DNA from: Methylobacterium frigidaeris
GTDB lineage: Bacteria > Pseudomonadota > Alphaproteobacteria > Rhizobiales > Beijerinckiaceae
DNA length: 64,000 nucleotides
Direction of reading: 5' to 3'
Assembly: GCF_022179185.1 (NCBI RefSeq)
Contig: NZ_BPQJ01000008.1
Location: 1-64,000 of the forward strand
Below, one piece after another: positions 53,302-61,811 of this stretch. The position numbers and the translations under genes are program-made. The notes beneath the pieces were generated by a model that was given only the letters and a program-made list of their open reading frames with translations, was not told the origin of the DNA and searched no databases. Numbering within the stretch: the stretch's first letter is position 1; each line of letters begins with the position of its first letter.

Positions 53302-53484
53302 CGGCGGCGGATCTCCGAAGAAAGGTGGCCGCGCGCCGGCAGCCTCATGTGTTCCTGATATGTCCCGAGGAGGGCGCCGCTGCAACCGCGCCCCGCGACG
53401 GTCCGGAAACGAACCCGCCGCGCTCGTGTCCCAATCCCCCGCGAAAGCTTGGGCTTACTCTCCCGCGTCACGGATGCGCGCCCG

Positions 53485-54060
53485 ATGTCCCGGCCAGGCC
53501 GAACCTACACCTACGACCGCGTCCAGCGCGGCTTCCACTGGCTGATGGCGGCCCTGATCGTGGCGGCGCTCGGCCTCGGGATCTACGCCGCCTGGCAGGT
53601 GCCCGGCACCTCGCCGCGGCGCGAGCTGCTCGACATCCACAAGTCGCTCGGCCTGACGGTACTGCTGCTCCTGCCGCTGCGCTTCGTCTACCGGCTGGTC
53701 GCCGGCGAGCCGGCCTACCGTGCACCGCCGTCCCGTAGCGCGCACGCCGCCGCGACGCTGGCGCACCTGACGCTCTACGCCCTGATGCTGCTCTTGCCCC
53801 TCAGCGGCTACGTCTACTCGGCGGCGGGCGGCTACGGTCTGCCGTGGTTCGGCGTGTTCTCCTTCCCGCGCCTCGTTCCAATCGACAAGGCTTTGTCGCA
53901 GGCGGGCTACGGCGCCCATTACTGGATCGGATGGGGCTTGGGGCTCGTGCTCGGCCTGCACCTGCTGGCGGTCGCCTGGCACGCGTGGGTCCGCCGCGAC
54001 GAGGTGATGGGGCGGATGTGGCCGCGGCGGGGGGCTGGGGGTGACGAGGCTTCCGCTTGA
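53485..54060 (+). CDS. Cytochrome b561 (YodB/CybB-like)
   Basis: From ATG 53485 the 191-residue protein has four transmembrane helices. Candidate heme-b ligands are His in RGFHWLMAALIV, DIHKSLGLTVLLLLPLRF, and GAHYWIGWGLGLVLGLHLLAVAWHAWV. It probably moves electrons from quinol or superoxide in the inner membrane. The C-terminus is basic and cytosolic. It converges on the TetR gene across a repeat element. Confidence 0.87.
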   Translation: MSRPGRTYTYDRVQRGFHWLMAALIVAALGLGIYAAWQVPGTSPRRELLDIHKSLGLTVLLLLPLRFVYRLVAGEPAYRAPPSRSAHAAATLAHLTLYALMLLLPLSGYVYSAAGGYGLPWFGVFSFPRLVPIDKALSQAGYGAHYWIGWGLGLVLGLHLLAVAWHAWVRRDEVMGRMWPRRGAGGDEASA

Positions 54061-54090
54061 TCTGATCTGATAAGGTAAAGCTCGGGATCT

Positions 54091-54250
54091 CCTCTCCCGT
54101 GTGGGAGAGGGGTAGGGGTGAGGGTGCTACGGTTCAGAATGGATCTGAACCGCCTTGCTGGCAGCACGACTGTTTAAGTTTTACACTGAAGCGTCCCACC
54201 CTCACGCGGGATCTTCGATCCCCCGGCCCCTCTCCTGCACCGGAGAGGGG
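54091..54250. repeat. Composite palindromic element
   Basis: Nested hairpins lie in a row: CCTCTCCC-GTGT-GGGAGAGG (54091-54110), GGTTCAGA-ATGGA-TCTGAACC (54131-54151), GGGATC-TTC-GATCCC (54208-54222) and CCCCTCTCC-TGCACC-GGAGAGGGG (54227-54250). TGAGGGTG (54119-54126) pairs with CACCCTCA (54197-54204) to enclose the middle. It sits between convergent genes and may terminate both. The design resembles a bacterial interspersed mosaic or MITE-like unit. Confidence 0.75.
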
Positions 54251-54294
54251 AGGTGCGCTCTATGTTTCATCGGACAGATCAAGTAGACGCCATT

Positions 54295-54858
54295 TCAAGC
54301 GGCGGTGAATGCATTCTCCACCAAACCCCCCACCCGCTCCGTCGCCAGCGCCTCGTCGAACAGGATGCGAAACAGGATCGGCGCGATGACCCGGTCGAGG
54401 ACCGTGTCGATGTCCGGAAACGCCTCGCCGCGCGCCGCCGCGCGCTCGGCAATGACGGCAATCTGCTGCCGCGCGTAGCTGCAGCAGCGCCGGGGGCCGG
54501 TCTCGCCCTCGGCGGCGAGCACGTCGCGGATCATCTCGCGGCCGATCCCGGAGGACATCTCCTCGGCGTACTGCTCGGCCCAGGCGAGGAGGTCGCCGCG
54601 GCCGCTGCCGGTCTCGACCGGCACCATGTCCGGCCGCAGCCGCTCGACCGCGACGTCGGCGAGAAGCTCGTTCAGCTCGCCCCAGCGCCGGTAGATCGTC
54701 GAGGGCGTGACGCCGGCCTCCGCGGCGATCAGCGGGATCGTCACCGCGGCACGGTCCATCCGGGCGAGGAGGTCCCGCGCGGCGCGATGGACCGAGGCCT
54801 GGACCCGCGCGCTGCGCCCGCCCGGACGCGGCCCTGCCTCCCTCTCCGCCATCGCCAT
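54295..54858 (-). CDS. TetR/AcrR-family regulator
   Basis: From ATG 54858 the 187-residue protein has an N-terminal helix-turn-helix (about 15-62; VTIPLIAAEAGVTPSTIYRRWGELNELLADVA) and a C-terminal TetR_C domain. GGAG lies five bases before the start. It diverges from an MFS gene and two matching operator-like sites lie between them, so it probably represses both. Confidence 0.9.
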   Translation of the reverse strand: MAMAEREAGPRPGGRSARVQASVHRAARDLLARMDRAAVTIPLIAAEAGVTPSTIYRRWGELNELLADVAVERLRPDMVPVETGSGRGDLLAWAEQYAEEMSSGIGREMIRDVLAAEGETGPRRCCSYARQQIAVIAERAAARGEAFPDIDTVLDRVIAPILFRILFDEALATERVGGLVENAFTAA

Positions 54859-54871
54859 CGATTCTCCAAAC

Positions 54872-54928
54872 GCAAAATATTTGCTTTTAGCGCGCCGCGG
54901 CGCTAGATCCTTAACGCAACGGATTTGC
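54872..54928. promoter_or_regulatory. Two matching operators between TetR and MFS genes
   Basis: ACGCAAAATATTTGCTTTT (54870-54888) and ACGCAACGGATTTGCTTTA (54914-54932) share ACGCAA-N3-ATTTGCTTT. The cores GCAAA-ATA-TTTGC (54872-54884) and GCAACGGATTTGC (54916-54928) are symmetrical and start 44 bases apart. One lies near each divergent start, as expected for TetR autoregulation and control of the efflux gene. Confidence 0.7.
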
Positions 54929-54943
54929 TTTAGGGGCACAGCG

Positions 54944-56137
54944 ATGCGCACAGGTCAAGGATCCCGGCGGGTCGACCCGCTCGCAGTCCACGCCGTGACG
55001 CTCGGGGCGTTCTTCGCCGCCGCGGCGGCCCCGACGCCGCTCTACCGGATCTACCAGGAGACCCTGGCGCTCTCCCCGGTCTTCGTCACCCTGGTCTTCG
55101 CGGTCTACGCGGTGGCCCTGCTCAAGGCGCTGCTCGTCGCCGGCTCGCTCTCCGACCATCTCGGGCGCCGTCCGGTGATCGCCGGGGCTTTGTGGCTCGA
55201 GGCCGCAGCGATGGGCCTGTTCCTCCTCGTCGAGAACGGGCCCGGCTGGCTCGTCGTCGCCCGGATCGTGCAGGGGCTCGCCACCGGCATCGCCGCCGCC
55301 TCTCTGGGCGCCGCCCTCGTCGATGTCGACCGCGCCCGCGGTCCGATCGTCAACGCGGTGGCGCCGCTCGCCGGCATGGCGGTGGGCGCGCTCGGCACCA
55401 GCGCGCTGATCCAGGTTGCCCCGCTGCCGCTGCACCTCGTCTACGGCCTCCTGCTCTGCACCTTCGCCGGGCTGGCGCTGGCGATCTGGCGTATCCCCGA
55501 GAGTGCCGCGACGCGGCCAGGGGCGCTGGCGTCGCTCAAGCCCCGCATGGCCGTCCCGCCCCGGATCCGGCGGCCCCTGGCCCTGGTGACGCCGATCAAT
55601 ATCGCCAACTGGACGCTGGGCGGCTTCTACCTCTCGCTGGTGCCCTCGGTGGTTGCGGCGGCCACCGGCAGCCGCGCGCCGCTCACCGGCGGGGCCGTCG
55701 TCACCGCCCTGATGGTGGCCGGTTCGGTCTCGGTGCTGCTTCGGCGCGCCGCGCCGCCGCGGGACAACCTGACCTTCGGAGTGCTTGCCACCGCGCTCGG
55801 CGTCGTCGGGGTCGTCGCCGGCATTCATGCAGCGAGCGTGCCGGTGCTGATCGTCGCGACCCTGGTCACCGGCTGCGGCTTCGGCGCCAGCTTCCTCGGC
55901 TGCCTCGGCACGTTCATGCCCCTCGCCGAGCCCGACGAGCGCGCCGGCCTGCTCGCCGCCTTCTACGTCCAGAGCTATCTCGCCTTCAGCCTGCCGGCGG
56001 TCGGCGCCGGCTTCCTCGCCCGCGCCCTCGGCTACGCGGCGACGGCCGACCTCTACGCGGCGGCGATCCTGGTGGTGAGCCTGACCGGGCTCGGGATGCT
56101 GCGGGCGCAGTCGGGGCGGGGGATGGCGGCGGCGTAG
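54944..56137 (+). CDS. Major facilitator superfamily transporter
   Basis: The 397-residue protein has about 12 hydrophobic helices and the MFS loop signature GSLSDHLGRRPVI between helices 2 and 3. It resembles drug/metabolite exporters of the DHA1 type. The divergent TetR gene with duplicated operators suggests it is induced by the compound it exports, which is unknown. AGGGGC precedes the ATG. Confidence 0.88.
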   Translation: MRTGQGSRRVDPLAVHAVTLGAFFAAAAAPTPLYRIYQETLALSPVFVTLVFAVYAVALLKALLVAGSLSDHLGRRPVIAGALWLEAAAMGLFLLVENGPGWLVVARIVQGLATGIAAASLGAALVDVDRARGPIVNAVAPLAGMAVGALGTSALIQVAPLPLHLVYGLLLCTFAGLALAIWRIPESAATRPGALASLKPRMAVPPRIRRPLALVTPINIANWTLGGFYLSLVPSVVAAATGSRAPLTGGAVVTALMVAGSVSVLLRRAAPPRDNLTFGVLATALGVVGVVAGIHAASVPVLIVATLVTGCGFGASFLGCLGTFMPLAEPDERAGLLAAFYVQSYLAFSLPAVGAGFLARALGYAATADLYAAAILVVSLTGLGMLRAQSGRGMAAA

Positions 56138-56158
56138 GAACGCCGCTTACAGGGTCTT

Positions 56159-56186
56159 CGTCACAGGATTCTCGTCACAGGATTCT
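56159..56186. repeat. 14-bp direct repeat at the sulfotransferase stop
   Basis: CGTCACAGGATTCT occurs twice head to tail (56159-56172 and 56173-56186). The sulfotransferase stop codon lies in the second copy, so the sequence encoding ILstop is duplicated just after the gene. Confidence 0.85.
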
Positions 56187-57275
56187 CCTGGCGAAGTGCA
56201 CGAGCCGGGACGCCGCCCCCCCGATGCAGCCGCGCAGGCCCGACGCTTCGACCGGGAACCGCGTGCCGAACTCGCTCCGGATCGCCCCGAGGATCTCCGC
56301 GACCTGGACCTCCTGCCCGCTGCCGGGACCGAGCCGCGCCAGCTCGTTCACCTCCCGGGGCGGCGGCTCGGCGACGCGGGTGCTCCAGTCGGTGCCCCAG
56401 ACCCGGCGGGCGAGGGCGTCGTTCTGCCGGTCGTAGGCCTCGGCGACCCGCGCGGTCATCGCCGGGTCGAGGGCCCGGAACGGCTCGGCATCGAAGCCGC
56501 GCTCGTGCGCCAGGGCGTCGATGCGGGCGGTCACCGCGCGGGCGAGACCTTGCGTGCCGCCGGCGCCCTCCGCGCGCAACCGGCGCGACACCTCGACGCC
56601 GATCGGCCCGAGGCTCTCGTTGGTGCGGTAGGCGAGGTCGGACGGCGTGAGGAGCGGCAGCAGGCGATCGGCGAGCCCGAGCTCGACCGCGATCCGCTCG
56701 ATCAGCGGGGCCGGCGATTGCCGGTCCTGGACCGGCACGAGGTGCACGCGCCCCGCGGCGGCCCGCGCCCAACCCTTGAGACCGCGCCAGTAATCGTACC
56801 GCCGCGCCCGCAGCTCGGCCTCGAACGCCGTCGCGAAGGCCCGCGCCTCGCGCAGGAACTGGATCCGCCAGGTGTATTGCGATTGCAGGTAGGCTCCTTG
56901 CGGGCGCACCGTCATCAGGATCTCGGGCCGGAAGCCCCGGCGCTCGAACAGGCCGCAGAGGAGGCGTGGTGCCCGGTGCCAGGGCGGCAGCAGGCACAGG
57001 CTCTCGTAGGAGAGCAGGACGACGTCGTCCCGGCTCTCGGCGAGCGCCCGGTCGAGGCGGTCGATCAGCTCGCCCCGCTCGCGCCGCGGCCGGCGCCCGT
57101 CCAGGGTCTCGCCGAGATGCTGGTGGCTGACATGCGGGTCGGCGGCGGAGGCCGGCGTCAGCGCGGGGTACAGGATGCCTGTCCGGTGCAGGTCGTCGCG
57201 GCGGATGTGCAGCAGCATCTGCAGCGACGAGGTGCCGGTGCGCGGGGTGCCGATATGGATGATGGCGCGGCGCAT
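56175..57275 (-). CDS. Sulfotransferase-like P-loop protein
   Basis: The 366-residue protein starts MRRAIIHIGTPRTGTSSLQMLL, whose GTPRTGTSSL is the PAPS 5'-phosphosulfate loop of sulfotransferases. VLLSYESLCLLPPW and EILMTVRPQGAYLQSQYTWRIQ match the 3'-phosphate-binding part. The C-terminus is poorly conserved. It may sulfate a glycan or lipid. It is alone between convergent MFS gene and a 477-base gap. Confidence 0.78.
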   Translation of the reverse strand: MRRAIIHIGTPRTGTSSLQMLLHIRRDDLHRTGILYPALTPASAADPHVSHQHLGETLDGRRPRRERGELIDRLDRALAESRDDVVLLSYESLCLLPPWHRAPRLLCGLFERRGFRPEILMTVRPQGAYLQSQYTWRIQFLREARAFATAFEAELRARRYDYWRGLKGWARAAAGRVHLVPVQDRQSPAPLIERIAVELGLADRLLPLLTPSDLAYRTNESLGPIGVEVSRRLRAEGAGGTQGLARAVTARIDALAHERGFDAEPFRALDPAMTARVAEAYDRQNDALARRVWGTDWSTRVAEPPPREVNELARLGPGSGQEVQVAEILGAIRSEFGTRFPVEASGLRGCIGGAASRLVHFARRIL

Positions 57276-57752
57276 CGGAGGCCTCAGCGCCGGTCCATGC
57301 GCAGGCGTCCGTCCGGTCGGGCAACCCGGTCTTGGGGAGATGCGCCGGGCATCGTCCGGTCAGGGATCATGCGGATCTCCCATGCATGCGCCGGCACCCC
57401 GGAGGGCGTCGGTCTGCCCGAGCCGGCACGGTGCGGTGCGGCAGCCCCGTTCCACCAATGCCGTCGGTCACGGCTCAGGCGGAACCGTTCCTGAAGCAGG
57501 GATGCGCGCCCGAACCAGGCGATTTTGCGGCGTCCTGGCCCGGGTTCCCAGCAAAACCCGGTCCTGCAGGAGAAGAGTCGGGCCTCCCTGCCATCGGGAG
57601 GCGTCCTATCTCCATGATTTTGCCGGTGATCCGGCTTGTCGATCGGTGATCTACGTCAGGGGAGATTTATTTTTGGATGGAATTGTTGCCGAATGCGTTT
57701 CTGGTTCAATGCGAAATGTTGAGTTGCGTGAATGACGGTTGCCGTGCCCGGC
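57276..57752. other. Intergenic region without recognised content
   Basis: This 477-base gap upstream of the sulfotransferase gene and downstream of the barrel gene holds no supported gene. The last 110 bases before 57740 are A+T-richer than the surroundings. I see no hairpin or repeat worth naming. Confidence 0.5.
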
Positions 57753-58397
57753 TCAGCGCAGGCCGCCGCCCACCACGCCCGCCTCGACGGCAACCGACAG
57801 GCGGTCGGTGATTGCCCACTCGACCCCGACATGCGCGTTCGGCAGGACCGCGATGTCGTCGCGCGAGAACGGGGCTGAGACCGGCGTCGCCCCGGCCCGG
57901 AGCGTGCCGTGCAAAGCCGCCGCGCCGGCCCGGGCGTAGAGCAGCACGTCCGGCGTCAGGAGCGTGCCGACTTTCACCTGCACGGCGCCGGCGAAGTCGC
58001 GGGTGTAGCTCAAGCCCCCGAAGCCCGGGGTCAGGCCGCCGGAGGTCGCCGCGAGGTAATCGAACCCGCCGGCGATGCCGTAGACGAACCGGCCCTCCTG
58101 CCAGAGCCGCCCGCCCTCGAAGCCGATGGTCGGCCCGGCATAGCTGCCGAAATGCCGCGACGACACCGCCTCGAACCCGGTCGACAGCCGGGCATAGGAG
58201 CCGGACCAGCGACCATCCTCGCCGGGTCCCTCCTCGAGGCCCCTCTCACCAAGGCCCTTGGGCCAGGCGAAGACGGGCAGGTACCCGAAGCCGGCGAGGC
58301 CCTGCGCCAGGCCGGGATCCGGCATGAGGGCGCCGAGGCCGAGGACGAGGCAGGCCGCGAGGCGGCGGCGGGAGCGGGAATCGGCGCGTCCGGTCAT
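57753..58397 (-). CDS. Outer-membrane beta-barrel protein
   Basis: From ATG 58397 the 214-residue protein has an Arg-rich N-terminus and signal peptide (LAACLVLGLGALMPDPGLA). Alternating strands follow, such as SYARLSTGFEAVSSRHFGSYAGPTIGFEGGRLW, FVYGIAGGFDYLA, LLYARAGAAALHGTL and LSVAVEAGVVGGGLR. This matches the small OMP_b-brl barrels common in Rhizobiales. The role is structural or unknown. Confidence 0.75.
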   Translation of the reverse strand: MTGRADSRSRRRLAACLVLGLGALMPDPGLAQGLAGFGYLPVFAWPKGLGERGLEEGPGEDGRWSGSYARLSTGFEAVSSRHFGSYAGPTIGFEGGRLWQEGRFVYGIAGGFDYLAATSGGLTPGFGGLSYTRDFAGAVQVKVGTLLTPDVLLYARAGAAALHGTLRAGATPVSAPFSRDDIAVLPNAHVGVEWAITDRLSVAVEAGVVGGGLR

Positions 58398-58449
58398 GCC
58401 GCCACGATAGCCGAGAGCGGGCCGCTTCGCATCGGGGGACGCGGCGGAG

Positions 58450-58467
58450 GTTTGTAACTGCAAACCG
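58450..58467. promoter_or_regulatory. Inverted repeat upstream of the barrel gene
   Basis: GGTTTG and CAAACC flank TAACTG, 53 bases ahead of the barrel start in the 270-base region shared with the divergent glycosyltransferase operon. An operator is possible. Confidence 0.3.
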
Positions 58468-58667
58468 AGCGGCGGAAATGCCGGCCGTCCCGAAACGGAG
58501 CGGCCGAGCCGGCCGGCATCCCGTCGATCGGTCGCGGGAAGCAGGTCGGCGCTCCAGGGAGAGGCGGTCAATTTGGTCGCACCCTAGAGACTGGGGTGGA
58601 GTATGACATAGGTTAATCCGCGAGGGCGGCCGGCGCGACCGGCTCGGGCCCCCCGGAGACGCCGCGC

Positions 58668-59903
58668 GTGACCAATCCAGAGGACCGGGGCCGAACCCGG
58701 AGGCCGGTATCCGGCGGCTCGCCCGCGCCGTGCTGCATCGTCGCCGTGCCGGTCCGCAACGAGGTCGCCCGGATCGGCGCCTGCCTGCGCGCGCTGGCCG
58801 CGCAGGAGGAGATCGGGGCGGATGGCCTCGGGATCGTCCTGTTCCTCAACAACTGCACCGACGGCACGGCGGAGGCCGTCGCGGCCCTCGTGCCCGCCCT
58901 GCGGGTGCAGGTACGGGTGATCGAGCGCGACTTCGCGGGGGCGCATGCCGGCTGGGCTCGGCGCGAGGCGATGGAGGCAGCCGCCCTCTGGTTGGAAGAG
59001 GTGGCGCCGGTCGTCGGCCGGCTCGACGGCACGGTGCCGGACGGCGTGATCCTGACCACCGATGCCGACAGCCGCGTGCCGCCGGACTGGGTCGCGCGCA
59101 ACCTCGCGGCCCTGGCGGGAGGCGCCGACGCGGCCGCCGGAACGATCACGCTCGACGAGGCCGAGGCCGCGCGCCTGCCGGACGCGCTCCACGCCCGCGG
59201 GCGGCTGGAAGGCACCTACGAGGCGCTGCTCGTCGCCCTCGAATCCCTGATCGACCCGGTCGCGCACGATCCCTGGCCGCGGCACGCGACCCGCTCCGGG
59301 GCGAGCCTCGCGGTTCGCCTCTCCGCCTACCGCGCCGCCGGCGGCATGCCGGCGCTCCCCTTGGGCGAGGACAGGGCCTTCGCGGCGGCGCTCCTGCGGG
59401 CGGATGCTCGGATACGCCACGCCCCCGACATCGTCGTCGTCACCTCGGGTCGGCTCGACGGCCGCGCCCCGGGCGGCGCGGCCGACACGATGCGGCAACG
59501 CTGTGCCGTGCCCGAGACCCCTTGCGACCCGCGCCTCGAGCCCTTGAGCCGCGCCCTGTTCCGGTACGCCTGGGGACGCCGGCTGCGGCGCCTGCACGGA
59601 GCCGGACGCTTCGCGCGCACCGGGCTCTGGGCGCCCTGGCTGCGCGTGCCGCGCGCCGAGGCGCACCGCATCGCCGGCCTCCCCACCCTCGGCGCCCGCC
59701 TCGCGGCGATCGAGGCGGCGAGCCCGCTCCTCGCCTGTCACCCCCTGCGCCCGCGGGCGCTGCCCCGGCAGATCCGCGCCGCCCGCCTCCTGCTCGCCGG
59801 GTTGCGGCGCGGGGCACGGAGCCTGCGGCTCCTCGGCACCCTCCGGCCCACGCGCGCCCGCCCCGCCCTCGGCCGGGCGTCGGAGGAGGCCGGCAATGCG
59901 TGA
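58668..59903 (+). CDS. Family 2 glycosyltransferase
   Basis: The 411-residue protein begins at GTG 58668 with GGAG ten bases upstream. It has a GT-A fold: CCIVAVPVRNEVARIGACLRAL, NNCTDGTAEAV and the metal-binding TTDADSRVPPDW (DxD-like). GEDRAFAAAL follows as the acceptor-side acidic motif. A basic C-terminus suggests membrane association. It heads a four-gene operon whose genes all overlap or abut. Confidence 0.85.
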   Translation: MTNPEDRGRTRRPVSGGSPAPCCIVAVPVRNEVARIGACLRALAAQEEIGADGLGIVLFLNNCTDGTAEAVAALVPALRVQVRVIERDFAGAHAGWARREAMEAAALWLEEVAPVVGRLDGTVPDGVILTTDADSRVPPDWVARNLAALAGGADAAAGTITLDEAEAARLPDALHARGRLEGTYEALLVALESLIDPVAHDPWPRHATRSGASLAVRLSAYRAAGGMPALPLGEDRAFAAALLRADARIRHAPDIVVVTSGRLDGRAPGGAADTMRQRCAVPETPCDPRLEPLSRALFRYAWGRRLRRLHGAGRFARTGLWAPWLRVPRAEAHRIAGLPTLGARLAAIEAASPLLACHPLRPRALPRQIRAARLLLAGLRRGARSLRLLGTLRPTRARPALGRASEEAGNA

Positions 59904-61032
59904 GGCCGTCCGTCGCGCGACGCCCCCTTCGGCCGAGGGAAGCGTCGCGGCTGCCCGCCGGATCGCGATCCTGGCCGCCGAGCGGGCCGACGCGCAGGAC
60001 CGCGACGACGGCTTCCCGGCCGAGGACGTGGCCGACCTCGCTCGGGCCGGCCTCCTCGCCGCCCCGGTTCCGACGGGAGAGGGTGGGGCCGGCCTCGGGC
60101 AGGAGCCGGGTGCCGCCGACCTCGCGGAGGTGCTGCGCCTCATAGGCGTCGGCAGCCTGGCCCTCGGCCGGCTCTACGAGGGCCACGTCAACGCGCTCCA
60201 GCTCGTCGCCCGCTACGCCGCCCCGGCGGAGCGGCGCGCCCTGTTCGGCGATGCCCGTGCCGGCCACCTGTTCGGGGTGTGGAACACCGAGCCGGCGGCG
60301 GGCGGCCTCGTCCTCGGCGAGGACGGGCGGCTTGCCGGGGTCAAGACCTTCGCGTCGGGGGCCGGCCACGTCACCCGCGCCCTGGTGACGGCGCGCCGGC
60401 CCGGGCACGCAGCGCCGCTGATGCTCGTCGTCGCCCTCGAGCCCGGGAGCCGGGCCGACCTTTCGGCCTGGCGCGCGCAAGGCATGCGCGCCTCGGCCAC
60501 CGGCACCGTCGACCTCACCGGCCTCGCGCCCCTGGCCCGGCTCGGCGGGCCGGACGACTATCACCGCCAGCCGCACTTCTCCGGCGGTGCCTGGCGCTTC
60601 GCGGCGGTGCAGCTCGGGGGCATCGACGCGGTGTTCGAGGCCTGGCGCGGCCACCTCGCCCGAACCGGGCGGGGCGACGATCCTCACCAGCTCGCCCGCC
60701 TCGGCGAGGGAGCGATCGCGCTCGAAGGCGCCCGGCTCTTCGTCGGCCGGGCGGCCGGCCTCGTCTCCGAGGAGGTCCTGCCGGCGGAGCGCATCGTCGC
60801 CTTCGTCGACCTTGCCCGGCTCGCGGTCGAGCGGGCGGGGCTCGAGGTGCTGGGCCTCGCCCAGCGCTCCGTCGGCCTCCAGGGCTTCCTGCGCGGCCAT
60901 CCCCTGGAGCGGCTGTCGCGCGACCTCGCGACCTATCTGCGCCAGCCCGCCCCCGATCGGGCGCTGACCGGCGCCGCTGCCACGATCCTCGCCGTCGACG
61001 GACCGGTCGCCACGCTCTGGGAGCCGCGCTGA
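59896..61032 (+). CDS. Acyl-CoA dehydrogenase-like protein
   Basis: The 378-residue protein matches the acyl-CoA dehydrogenase fold: an N-terminal helical domain (EDVADLARAGLLAAPVP), a middle beta domain (VWNTEPAAGG, VKTFASGAGHVTRALV) and a C-terminal helical domain. The usual catalytic Glu could not be placed with confidence. Its start overlaps the glycosyltransferase end by eight bases. In this context it may modify an acyl or sugar group rather than serve beta-oxidation. Confidence 0.8.
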   Translation: MREAVRRATPPSAEGSVAAARRIAILAAERADAQDRDDGFPAEDVADLARAGLLAAPVPTGEGGAGLGQEPGAADLAEVLRLIGVGSLALGRLYEGHVNALQLVARYAAPAERRALFGDARAGHLFGVWNTEPAAGGLVLGEDGRLAGVKTFASGAGHVTRALVTARRPGHAAPLMLVVALEPGSRADLSAWRAQGMRASATGTVDLTGLAPLARLGGPDDYHRQPHFSGGAWRFAAVQLGGIDAVFEAWRGHLARTGRGDDPHQLARLGEGAIALEGARLFVGRAAGLVSEEVLPAERIVAFVDLARLAVERAGLEVLGLAQRSVGLQGFLRGHPLERLSRDLATYLRQPAPDRALTGAAATILAVDGPVATLWEPR

Positions 61033-61811
61033 TGCGGGCCGACGCCTTCCTCGCGGCGGCCGAGGCGCTGCCGGTACGCTCTTTACGCGACCTCGTGCCG
61101 GCCGGCGGGATAGTGGTGGTGGCGCCCCATCCCGATGACGAGAGTCTCGGCTGCGGCGGGCTCATCGCCGAAGCCTGCGCCCAGAAAATCCCGGTCCGGC
61201 TCGTCGTGGTGAGCGACGGGATCGGCTCTCACCCGAACTCGAAGAGCCACCCGCCCGAGCGCCTGCGGAATCTACGCGAATCAGAGACCCTGGCGGCGGC
61301 GGCGAGCCTGGGCCTGAGCCCCGAGCACATTGCCTTCCTGCGCCTGCCCGACCGGTTCGTGCCGGCCTCCGGTCCCGAGGCCGAGGCGGCCGCCGGGGCG
61401 ATCGCGGAGGCGGCCCGGGCCTGCGGCGCGGGCGCCCTTTTCGTGACCTGGGCGCACGACCCGCATTGCGACCACGCGGCGAGCGCGGCGCTCGCCCGCC
61501 GCGCGCGGGAACTCCTCGGCCGAGGATTCCTCGGCACCGTCTCCCTCTACGCCTACCCGGTCTGGGGCTGGACGCTGCCGCCGGAGACCGAGATCGGCGA
61601 GGAACCCCGGGGCGCCCGCCTGGCGATCTCCCACCATCTCCGCGCCAAGGCCGCGGCCATCGCCGCCCACCGCTCGCAGACCACCGACCTGATCGCCGAC
61701 GATCCGCAGGGCTTTCGCCTGGAGCCGGCGATGCTCGCCCGCTTCGCGCGGGACCATGAGATCTTCCTTGGAGACCTTCCTCGACGTCGCTCGTTAGGGA
61801 GGCTGCGATGA
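61032..61811 (+). CDS. PIG-L family deacetylase
   Basis: The 259-residue protein has VVVAPHPDDESLGCGG (about 29-44) and the third metal-ligand segment VTWAHDPHCDHAA. It should remove an N-acetyl group from an amino sugar. The start overlaps the previous stop as TGATG and its end overlaps the next start as ATGA, so translation is coupled. It differs clearly from the PIG-L at 23292. Confidence 0.87.
   Translation: MRADAFLAAAEALPVRSLRDLVPAGGIVVVAPHPDDESLGCGGLIAEACAQKIPVRLVVVSDGIGSHPNSKSHPPERLRNLRESETLAAAASLGLSPEHIAFLRLPDRFVPASGPEAEAAAGAIAEAARACGAGALFVTWAHDPHCDHAASAALARRARELLGRGFLGTVSLYAYPVWGWTLPPETEIGEEPRGARLAISHHLRAKAAAIAAHRSQTTDLIADDPQGFRLEPAMLARFARDHEIFLGDLPRRRSLGRLR

Noticed and set aside
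57175..57735. 186-codon frame across the gap before the barrel gene
   Set aside because: It begins inside the sulfotransferase gene on the opposite strand and shows no domain.
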